64,000 nucleotides of DNA from contig DASRFG010000015.1 of NCBI GenBank assembly GCA_035651655.1, forward strand, positions 1 to 64,000. The letters run 5' to 3'. This document shows, piece by piece, positions 1-6,482 of the stretch. This DNA comes from Terriglobales bacterium (GTDB lineage Bacteria; Acidobacteriota; Terriglobia; Terriglobales; Acidobacteriaceae). The notes beneath the pieces were generated by a model. The model made no database searches. It saw only the letters and a program-made list of their open reading frames with translations, and was not told where the DNA came from. The translations under genes and the position numbers were made by a program. Every line of letters begins with the position of its first letter. Positions within the stretch are counted from its first letter, which is position 1.

Positions 1-19
1 ATGACGTACATAAAACCCT

Positions 20-67
20 CCATTTGCAATGACTTGCAGGCCGAGTGAAAACACCCCTTGCAAATGG
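20..67. repeat. 10-bp perfect inverted repeat around TTGCAA
   Basis: CCATTTGCAA at 20-29 is matched by TTGCAAATGG at 58-67, with 28 nt between the arms. It lies about 100 nt beyond the stop codon of the minus-strand gene ending at 172. It could be a transcript-end hairpin or a protein-binding palindrome. There is no T-run, so an intrinsic terminator is not well supported. Confidence 0.4.
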
Positions 68-171
68 CGGTGGACGCGCGTAGAAATACGAATGGCGTTT
101 GCTTCTTCGCAAGAGGGGCGACACCTTCCGGGCTTATCGAAATTCGCGCTTCGATAGGCCCATAATTGTTT

Positions 172-741
172 CTAGCCGCTTTTTAGTGCAACATACTTCT
201 CACGACCACGTTTCTTCGTTCTGAAGATATCCTTGTGCGTGCTAATAGCTGATTCGATGGATTGACGCGTCACTCGCTTAATCTCGAGTGTCTCCAATGC
301 TTCCTGAAGGTCGGAGACTCTTATCTCTCCCGTTACTGTGATTATCTGTTCGATTGCTTCCCACAACGAAAGACGCTGACGCAATTTGGCAGATGCCTTT
401 CTCTTGTACGCATCCGAGTCATAATGCTCATCGAGATCACGTTGCGGAAGGTCGTAATCCGGCCCCAATGTACCCCGTAGCTTTTCAATGTCATGCTGGC
501 GAAGTTCCATCTCTTTTCGCAAGTCGAGATAATGGTGGTACTCCGCAGCACTGCCCTCCATCTCACGACGGATTCTCACTACCTGCTCGTATTCGTGTAC
601 GAGCCGATTGTCGAGTGCCAGCAAGATGTCATTAACGGTGGGCACGAGAGACAGTGTAGGCCGTGTTGAAGATGTTGTCAACACTTCACTTGACAATGTC
701 TTTACATTGACACGATCCGCGTTGAGAGTGCTAGACATCAC
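172..741 (-). CDS. hypothetical protein with C-terminal winged-helix-like segment
   Basis: I do not recognise a named family. The 189-residue protein has a low-complexity Ser/Thr-rich start (residues 1-35), a charged, probably coiled-coil middle (about 45-120) and a C-terminal segment (about 125-185). That last part reads like a winged helix: a helix, a 'VSDLQEALE' strand/helix, a 'TRQSIESAI' recognition-helix-like stretch and a basic tail. A DNA-binding or checkpoint role is therefore an inference. The start is preceded by a GGGGGTG stretch that can serve as ribosome-binding site. It is divergent from the XRE-type gene at 976, with 234 nt between them that could hold both promoters. No signal peptide or membrane segment is seen, so it is probably cytoplasmic. 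Confidence 0.6.
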   Translation of the reverse strand: MMSSTLNADRVNVKTLSSEVLTTSSTRPTLSLVPTVNDILLALDNRLVHEYEQVVRIRREMEGSAAEYHHYLDLRKEMELRQHDIEKLRGTLGPDYDLPQRDLDEHYDSDAYKRKASAKLRQRLSLWEAIEQIITVTGEIRVSDLQEALETLEIKRVTRQSIESAISTHKDIFRTKKRGREKYVALKSG

Positions 742-975
742 GCACCCCCTTTTCCACAGCCTGTTTTGTGGGATTTGAGATTAGGACAGTACCTATCCCC
801 CATTGCGTTGACCCTCTTCTTGTCCCGCCTGTAATATCGAGCTTTGCCCTCCCGGTGTTTCTGCCTGAAAGATGACAGTGAACAAGAGGCTTGAGAAATA
901 CCGAAACGTACTTCTCCGCACGAAAGCGAGACTAAGCGCAGAAGCCTGGCAGCCCGGCGCCCTGATGGAGAATCA

Positions 976-2436
976 ATGACGATGTCCGATCGTCCAGCAC
1001 AGCGCAGCACATCAGATCCAAAGCACACTCCTGAAGACGCACTGGAAAAAGTGAAGCTAAAATCTCTGAAGGCAGACCTTCGGGAGGAGCTGGCGCGGTG
1101 CGATACCGAATTAGCTGATCTGAAACGCGATCAGACCTTGTCTGCCGGCAGACGCGAGCTCCTTACGGAGCACTGCAACTATCGGCGCGAATCCGCTAGC
1201 GACAAACTAAGGCTCCTCGATTCACAGGCAGAAATCAAATCAGCGAGATTCTGGGCCGGAGTCAGCAAAGCCTGGGCCGAATCGCCAGACGCGATCAAGA
1301 GAGAAGCCACACATATCCGAAGGCGGCGCGCTGGTATGGCATTCGGCCCGGTCAGCGGGAACCAATACCATCGCTCCAAGGAGCAAACAACAACTCCCGA
1401 GCAGGAGGCTCTGCACAAACTCAAATCAGAGGCTGCGAAAGCGGCGGGTATTTTGAGCAGGTTGGAAACCGAAATTTCCGAGAGTCAACGCCGGGCACTG
1501 GATCGCTCCAGAATGGACACAGAATGGGAGCGTTTACTGGGCACACAGACAGAGAGCCCGAATACAGTTCTCGAGGCAGGGCAGGAGGTACCCGAATACG
1601 ATCCGGTGAAGAAATTCGACAACCGGCTCACGTTCGCTGTGGCACAACAGGGAGATGCGCGGCTCGATGACGGTAGCGCCTCCAAATCTTCCAATCCCGA
1701 CTTTGATTGGCAGCAAATTGACCTCTCCCTTGCCAACCTAATGCTTAGTAACATCTCAGAAGAGATTCGAAAAAGCATTCGAGAAGAAGAACATCGAATC
1801 GATTTTGACAACATTCGCAACGAAAATGTGCTTGCAATCCCCACCTTACGGTTAAAAATGCACTTGCGACGCACGGGTGAGTGGGCGCAGCGAATATACG
1901 ACGCCTACCGCGAAGTTTGGCAACGACAAGGAAAGACCTTATCGCCGGAGTTTCTTCGTGCGGTGTGTGCGAGGGGGGTTCGTGTTTTAGTAGCGGCGCG
2001 TACAGGTGCGGTCATAAATGAACTTGAGACGGAAGCGGTACGTACGCGGAACTACCCGGAAGAGTGGCTGAAGGCCACCACAGCTGAGTTTCGTCGTGAA
2101 ATGCAACGACTTCTCGCCCACTGGGAGCGCAGAATTGAAATCGATGCGAAGCGCCAAGAACATGACCGAAATGCCCTGACTGACGCTACTGGCAAGTACG
2201 ACCACACCGCTGCAAAGTCCAAAAACTCCATTGTCGGAAAAAATCTAGACAGGTTTCGAAAGGAGTGTGGATGGAGTTTTAACGAGCTGGCGCAGCAGAC
2301 GGGATTGGACAAGAAGCTAGTTCTCGGCCACATCAATAAAGGCAAAGGCATTCGGCCCAATACAGTAAAAATCTATGCTGACGCTTTCGGTAGAAAACTC
2401 GAACGCAAGGTTCTTGTTGCTGAACTGGAGAGCTAA
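976..2436 (+). CDS. large hypothetical protein with C-terminal XRE-like HTH
   Basis: This is a 486-residue cytoplasmic protein. Its charged N-terminal half (about 20-190) is rich in Glu, Lys, Arg and Ala and likely coiled coil. The middle (about 240-400) is unfamiliar. The last 64 residues (about 423-486) look like a Cro/C1-type helix-turn-helix: 'GWSFNELAQQTGLDKK' gives the first two helices and 'RPNTVKIYADAFG' the fourth. ATG 976 is favoured because GGAG at 967-970 lies 5 nt upstream; a second ATG at 982 is possible. The HTH at the far C-terminus of a long protein differs from a simple repressor and suggests a sequence-specific scaffold or an island-borne factor. Its neighbour is a divergent gene with a possible winged helix. 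Function unknown. Confidence 0.65.
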   Translation: MTMSDRPAQRSTSDPKHTPEDALEKVKLKSLKADLREELARCDTELADLKRDQTLSAGRRELLTEHCNYRRESASDKLRLLDSQAEIKSARFWAGVSKAWAESPDAIKREATHIRRRRAGMAFGPVSGNQYHRSKEQTTTPEQEALHKLKSEAAKAAGILSRLETEISESQRRALDRSRMDTEWERLLGTQTESPNTVLEAGQEVPEYDPVKKFDNRLTFAVAQQGDARLDDGSASKSSNPDFDWQQIDLSLANLMLSNISEEIRKSIREEEHRIDFDNIRNENVLAIPTLRLKMHLRRTGEWAQRIYDAYREVWQRQGKTLSPEFLRAVCARGVRVLVAARTGAVINELETEAVRTRNYPEEWLKATTAEFRREMQRLLAHWERRIEIDAKRQEHDRNALTDATGKYDHTAAKSKNSIVGKNLDRFRKECGWSFNELAQQTGLDKKLVLGHINKGKGIRPNTVKIYADAFGRKLERKVLVAELES

Positions 2437-2625
2437 TGAGATTCGCCGAGCGATCGGAACGTCAGCAACGTTTAAAACGATACTCGCGGACGCGCGACTG
2501 AGTAGAAGCGTCGTGAGACGCACGCCAAAATTACCCGCGGATCCCTTGGTTATGCGCGACGCCGTGGCGAACGACACTCCCGGGTAGCATACTGGTAGCA
2601 CGTCGAAATGTCGCTAAGGCAAGAA

Positions 2626-2702
2626 TGGTGGGCAGTGCAGGACTCGAACCTGCGACCTCGTGCTTGTAAGGCACGCGCTCTAACCAGCTGAGCTAACCGC
2701 CC
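2626..2702 (-). tRNA. tRNA-Val (anticodon TAC)
   Basis: Read on the minus strand, the gene starts GGGCGGT, which pairs with ACTGCCC (one G-U pair), followed by discriminator A and an encoded CCA (2626-2628). The D arm is TTAGCTCAGCTGGTTAGAGC. The anticodon stem is CGTGC/GCACG around loop CTTACAA, giving anticodon TAC, which reads GTA (valine). The T arm contains GGTTCGAGTCC. All arms are intact, so the gene should be functional. Its first 31 nt plus one upstream base are duplicated at 4630-4661, so this copy carries a 5' half and upstream region that may have come with an inserted segment. Confidence 0.96.
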
Positions 2703-2703
2703 G
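2672..2703. repeat. 32-bp direct repeat, copy in tRNA-Val (att-like)
   Basis: This block covers the 5' half of tRNA-Val (acceptor strand, D arm and start of the anticodon stem) plus one flanking base. It is identical to 4630-4661. The identity ends sharply on both sides (g versus a at one end, t versus a at the other). Two such copies bracketing a short gene cassette fit a site-specific integration scar, or a decayed tandem tRNA duplication. Confidence 0.75.
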
Positions 2704-2937
2704 TCTCGTATTGCACTCATTCTAAAATTTGGCCTTGCACCATGATTTTACCCTACAGCAGTGCACAATTTAGTGCACAAACTCAATTCAGCTTGCTTGC
2801 TGGCACTGCTTCCGGTGTTACGAATACACGTTGCTCCTGTGCTTGCGCTGCTCGCTTCTGCGAATCCTGGGAAATGTAGGGGCTAGGAGTTGCGATGGGG
2901 TTTATACTTTCGAACTTGTTTACAGGAGACTTCGACA

Positions 2938-3537
2938 ATGTCCTCTGCACCTCAACCAGCCGTTATTGCCGGCGATCTAGCGAAGCTACAGCGAAGCACA
3001 AGGCGGCTAAAGATTACTTTTGCTATTGCCGCGATCATATTTTCGCTCTGCATAGGCGCATTAGTTTTTCTTGGTAGGCGTAAATCACAGGAATTGGGGA
3101 AAGCCAATGAAGACTTACAGTTCGATCAGTTTATCGCAGGTAACAATGCGGATACCGATTTTGTCCAACCGAGTGTGAACACGATTCAGTTTATGCACCG
3201 GGGATACTCAATTGTGTTCGATAGCGTGCAATACACCCAGAATGGGTTGGCCCTCAGCGGACGGCTCGGCAATCCAACGCAACTCTGGATTAGCTCACTA
3301 GCATTGAACTTTGCTGCTCGGCCATATCCATACAAAATTCGAGACAAATGGACCAAGGCGAAATTTCCATTTTGGGACTCCGAGTGGAATATCGGGACAG
3401 CAGAAACAACGGTTGGAGCCCTGAACCCGGGCGCAACAGCGCCCTTCAATGTCACCATTCCGAATGTGAAGCAGACCTCCGATACCCTTGAGATCGCAGT
3501 TCGCTTTTCGGGTGAGCGGTACTCATACACCCCATAG
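2938..3537 (+). CDS. single-pass membrane protein, unknown function
   Basis: The start is ATG 2938, because AGGAG at 2924-2928 sits 9 nt upstream; an in-frame ATG 48 nt earlier lacks a comparable site. The 199-residue product begins with about 25 polar residues containing a basic patch. One strong transmembrane helix follows (about 29-50, 'FAIAAIIFSLCIGALVFLG') and then a polar domain of about 145 residues. The anchored domain has beta-strand-like alternation ('YSIVFDSVQYTQNGLALSG', 'LEIAVRFSG') and recalls FxLYD/DUF-type extracytoplasmic beta-sandwiches, but I cannot name the family. The gene lies between the two tRNA-derived direct repeats, so it is probably part of the accessory cassette. 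It faces the PIN-domain pair, its 3' end convergent with theirs. Confidence 0.65.
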   Translation: MSSAPQPAVIAGDLAKLQRSTRRLKITFAIAAIIFSLCIGALVFLGRRKSQELGKANEDLQFDQFIAGNNADTDFVQPSVNTIQFMHRGYSIVFDSVQYTQNGLALSGRLGNPTQLWISSLALNFAARPYPYKIRDKWTKAKFPFWDSEWNIGTAETTVGALNPGATAPFNVTIPNVKQTSDTLEIAVRFSGERYSYTP

Positions 3538-3672
3538 ACAGTTCTAGTATTTTAACTGTCTCAACTGTTATTGGCATTAGCGTTGTTCCAAGCATGAGTG
3601 AGGCGGTAGAGCGAGAGTTGCGGCGGCTCAGCGCAAGAGATGGGGGCGGTCAAAGCCAAGCAAAGCAGTAGC

Positions 3673-4182
3673 CTATTTGCTCATCTTCCAAGCCATCGTG
3701 CGGATATGGTTAAAATTAAGCGCATCCAATCCAGCCTTACCCAATGCGTCCCAGAACGGCAAGTCATCAGTTATTACGAGGTAGTGTGATGCCCACTCTG
3801 CGATAACGCAATCTGTCAGTCCTAAGTAGGGGAACTCTGGTCTTGCCGTAGCTGAAAAGCTAGTGCTAGTAAGTTCCGTAAAGGTGCAGAAAGTTTCCAC
3901 GAATTGTTTGAAACATCCTGCTTTGCGATTCTCTTGTATTTGTCCAGCAAGATTACTTACTTCGGTAAGTACGTGCGGAGTTGTCACAGACGTTTTGAAC
4001 TTCTTCTCCAATAGCCAAGCCAACAATAAGAAGTCTTCAAGGGTATATGCCGCTACCCGCTTGAAATTTCCAATTAAAGTACGGTCATAAAAACCAATGA
4101 GAAGCAGAAGAAGCAAATTCGTATCAACCAAGGCACCTTTCGACTCAAATCGTGTTAACAAATCTTCGACATAAGTGCTCAT
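3673..4182 (-). CDS. PIN-domain putative ribonuclease (toxin-like)
   Basis: The 169-residue protein has the acidic pattern of PIN domains: Asp20 in 'LVDTNLLL', Glu74 in 'HVLTEVSN', Asp124 in 'GLTDCVIAEW' and Asp139/Asp140 in 'VITDDLPF'. PIN domains bind Mg2+/Mn2+ through such residues and cleave RNA, often as VapC-type toxins. It is somewhat longer than typical VapC (about 130-140 aa). The start codon overlaps the stop of the upstream 83-aa gene (ATGA), so the two are translationally coupled, as in type II toxin-antitoxin pairs. The upstream protein, however, does not look like a known DNA-binding antitoxin. The pair sits inside the tRNA-bracketed segment. The PIN assignment is firm; the toxin role is inference. 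Confidence 0.75.
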   Translation of the reverse strand: MSTYVEDLLTRFESKGALVDTNLLLLLLIGFYDRTLIGNFKRVAAYTLEDFLLLAWLLEKKFKTSVTTPHVLTEVSNLAGQIQENRKAGCFKQFVETFCTFTELTSTSFSATARPEFPYLGLTDCVIAEWASHYLVITDDLPFWDALGKAGLDALNFNHIRTMAWKMSK

Positions 4183-4430
4183 AATTTCCGGATTCTGATG
4201 CTGTGGAGGTCGCCTTTATCGCTTCCGACTTGCACGACCTTGTATTCCCGATCCGATATCATGCTAAGTGGTGGAGGTTGGGGACGTAAAAAGGAAAAAG
4301 TAATGTTCCAGAACGGCCCTTCCTCTGCCAGCTCGACTTCTTCAAGTCTCACTTCTCTGACGTCTGGAAATACTTCAGCCAGATAGTCGCTAGCAATCTT
4401 AACCGCGTTTTTCATAGGGATCATTGGCAT
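4179..4430 (-). CDS. 83-aa partner of the PIN protein, antitoxin-like position
   Basis: This small protein has an N-terminal helix ('MKNAVKIASDYLAEVFPD') followed by an apparent antiparallel beta region ('VREVRLEEVELAEEG', 'WNITFSFLR', 'REYKVVQVG', 'DLHSIRIRKL'), an alpha-beta(4) layout. It is acidic in the first half and basic at the end. It overlaps the start of the PIN gene by 4 nt and is first in the bicistron. No HTH, AbrB or RHH motif is visible, so if it is an antitoxin it may bind the PIN protein without being the repressor. Either the first ATG or ATG codon 6 could be the start. A TACAAT box 7 nt ahead of the first ATG suggests a leaderless message. Confidence 0.6.
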   Translation of the reverse strand: MPMIPMKNAVKIASDYLAEVFPDVREVRLEEVELAEEGPFWNITFSFLRPQPPPLSMISDREYKVVQVGSDKGDLHSIRIRKL

Positions 4431-4437
4431 GCGAACT

Positions 4438-4469
4438 ATTGTATCGTGGGACTATCGCCCTTTTAGGGC
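4438..4469 (-). promoter_or_regulatory. candidate leaderless promoter with palindrome for the 83-aa/PIN pair
   Basis: On the minus strand TACAAT (4438-4443) lies 7 nt before the ATG at 4430, placing the likely transcription start at or next to the start codon. Upstream is the short palindrome GCCCT-TTT-AGGGC (4457-4469), where an autoregulator would overlap the -35 region. No good -35 hexamer is seen. Confidence 0.35.
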
Positions 4470-4629
4470 AGTGATGCATTCCCTCTGTTTTGTATTTGCA
4501 CTTTCTTCGCCGGATGTTAGCTTTCGGTGCACAAAAAGTCTACAAAGCCCGGAGAAGTGGGGTAAACACGAAAGTATTAAGTAGAAGATGAGGCAAGGCT
4601 TAGTAAACGAGAGGAAATAATTAGCTGAA
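4470..4629. other. intergenic, no feature seen
   Basis: Between the PIN-pair promoter and the tRNA remnant I see no coding pattern, RNA fold or integrase remnant. Confidence 0.4.
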
Positions 4630-4661
4630 CACGCGCTCTAACCAGCTGAGCTAACCGCCCG
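4630..4661. repeat. 32-bp direct repeat, tRNA-Val 5'-half remnant (att-like)
   Basis: This is an exact copy of 2672-2703. The sequence on the anticodon side does not continue as tRNA (ttagctgaa instead of the anticodon loop), so it is not a second tRNA gene. It marks the far end of a segment of about 1.93 kb containing three genes. Confidence 0.75.
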
Positions 4662-4702
4662 ACTTTTGGTTACCGATACTTTATCACCCGACCTCGTTGC
4701 AC

Positions 4703-5023
4703 AGCTTGCCCAGGGCAGCGGAGGGCGGCTGCCCCTACGTGAGTGTCGTCGCCATGGGCAGCTTCTCTAAACACGTGGGCACAGACGCCTCGCCTGTGCT
4801 GGCCAGCCGAGGGCGGCTGCCCCCCGTGAGTATTCTCGCCGTGGGCAGCTTCTCTAAATACGTGGGCACAGGCGCCTCGCCTGTGTCGGGCAGCCGAGGG
4901 CGGCTGCCCCTACGTGAGTATTCTCGCCGTGGGCAGCTTCTCAAAACACGTGGGCACAGGCGCCTCGCCTGTGCTGGCGAGCAAAGCTTGCCCAAGGCAC
5001 GCGAGGGCGGCTGCCCCTACGTG
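4703..5023. repeat. tandem array of ~87-bp hairpin-rich repeats (4 copies)
   Basis: The core GAGGGCGGCTGCCCC recurs at about 4721, 4809, 4896 and 5003, giving periods of 88, 87 and 107 nt; the last interval holds an insertion containing AAGCTTGCCCAAGGC. Each unit carries two hairpins: GGGC-GGCT-GCCC, and a longer one built on GCACAGGCG-CCT-CGCCTGTGC with substitutions in some copies. Between them lies a conserved 'TATTCTCGCCGTGGGCAGCTTCTC' type stretch. The final unit is partial. The open frames through the array are by-products of the repeats and not genes. This resembles REP/BIME-type elements. No transposase is adjacent. Confidence 0.85.
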
Positions 5024-5188
5024 AATTCAGAGACACTGGATTTTATCGAAAGACCTAGCGCTCGAAGTTGTTCCGTTAGCGGGTAAACACATCGTGGGCA
5101 GAGCGCATCACACATGGAAACCCCAGACCACTAGCCATTCTGGGGCTATATCCCCTTCTAACGTACACACAAAGAGTCCCATCTTTAT

Positions 5189-6280
5189 ATGAAACGCGTC
5201 TCGGTTCTCCTGCTTCTGGTAATTTCGGGCACCACTCCCTGGGTCACTGCTCAACACCTTCAATCTCAGCGTCGGGGAATCACTGCTGCAATTCCTCTGC
5301 ATACGTCCAGCGGTATGGGGATGGCAGCGGCAGCAACTGCCGGAACCAGCACCCTGAAACACTGGTCGAGTTCGTTTGTCTGGAAGGGGACTACGTACCA
5401 CTACACCATGGTGGGCACAAACCCGTGGAATGGGTCGGCAACCACGACCATCAGCACCGAGGTGCAGCCGTTAAAGGTAGTGTTCTCCAATGGGGCGACG
5501 TTTTGGCCGCCCACGCAAACGCTGGTTAATTCGCCGCTGTTTCTTAATACGAAATTTCCCAGCGAGACAGGCCAGTATGGGGACATCTTCCAGCGGGCAA
5601 ACTTCTGGACGGTTGTGAGCCACTTGGCACCGAATTATCACGTTAAGCTGGGACAGCCGAGTGTGCGCCCCATCAAGACAATTCACGTACCAGCGATGTA
5701 TGGCAGCACGCAAACGTGGAGTGGAACCAAAGTGGGCCTGGTTCAATTTGACTGGCTCACGGCGACGATTGACAACCTGGCGAAAGCTGAAGGCTTCAAT
5801 GCCGCGACCCTGCCGATTTTTCTGGTGGGAAACGTGTTTGGGTACACCGACTCGCAAGTCAGCTCTTACTATGTCGGCTATCACTCGAGCGTTTCGCCGA
5901 GTCCCTCAACAATTCTGACGTACATCTTCGCGGCCTGGAACTCGGCAGGGTTGTTTACGAATGGGCTGAAGGACATGACGGCGATCAGCCACGAAGTAGC
6001 GGAATGGATCAATGACCCGTTCGTGAATAATATCGTTCCGGGCTGGAGTATCCCTATTAACCCGGGCTATTGTGTTTCCAACCTCTTGGAAGTGGGGGAC
6101 CCAATTGATTCTTTCTCAGATGCGTCGTTCCCGGTGACGCTCAACGGCAAGACCTATCACCCGCAAGATGAGGCCTACTTCTCCTGGTTCGCCCACCAGA
6201 GTCCATCGAAGGCGTTGCACGGTCAGTACTCTTACATAGCACCGGAGAAACTGAAGAATCCCTCACCGTATTGCCAGTAA
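5189..6280 (+). CDS. secreted protein with HExxE metalloprotease-like motif
   Basis: The 363-residue product begins with a clear Sec signal peptide ('MKRVSVLLLLVISGTTPWVTA', cut before QHLQ). The mature part has a beta-rich front half and, at about residues 264-276, 'SHEVAEWINDPF' followed by 'LEVGDP'. The same HE-x-A-E-x(3)-DP pattern with a later E-x-G-D is what I recall from plant EXORDIUM/phosphate-induced-1 proteins and related bacterial secreted proteins, where it looks like a zinc site. An extracellular metal-binding or peptidase role is an inference. No ribosome-binding site stands out before ATG 5189. It stands alone, 165 nt after the repeat array, upstream of the exopolysaccharide locus. 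Confidence 0.6.
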   Translation: MKRVSVLLLLVISGTTPWVTAQHLQSQRRGITAAIPLHTSSGMGMAAAATAGTSTLKHWSSSFVWKGTTYHYTMVGTNPWNGSATTTISTEVQPLKVVFSNGATFWPPTQTLVNSPLFLNTKFPSETGQYGDIFQRANFWTVVSHLAPNYHVKLGQPSVRPIKTIHVPAMYGSTQTWSGTKVGLVQFDWLTATIDNLAKAEGFNAATLPIFLVGNVFGYTDSQVSSYYVGYHSSVSPSPSTILTYIFAAWNSAGLFTNGLKDMTAISHEVAEWINDPFVNNIVPGWSIPINPGYCVSNLLEVGDPIDSFSDASFPVTLNGKTYHPQDEAYFSWFAHQSPSKALHGQYSYIAPEKLKNPSPYCQ

Positions 6281-6482
6281 GGCCGGTTCCGCCAGCGCAG
6301 CGCAGTTGAACCCCGGTTGGGCTAGCTGAACGTGCGCCCCAAATTTTTCCCAAAACAACCCGCGCGTAGGGGTTTCACATACAAAACTTCTATTAACACC
6401 TGACAAAAAGTGCTAAACTTTGAGTCATCTCAGGATTAAACAATAAATCTTAATCAGCTGTCAGTGCGGGGATTTTTTCGTC

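Noticed and set aside
3538-3559. Terminator ACAGTT-N10-AACTGT after the membrane-protein gene
   Set aside because: Only six weak base pairs and no T-run.
4630-4661. Second tRNA gene
   Set aside because: Only the first 31 nt of the tRNA are present; anticodon loop, T arm and 3' acceptor strand are missing.
4697-5086. Open frames of 129 and 86 codons through the repeat array
   Set aside because: They arise from the repeats and have repetitive low-complexity translations, no ribosome-binding site and no signal. Such frames are frequent over REP-type DNA.
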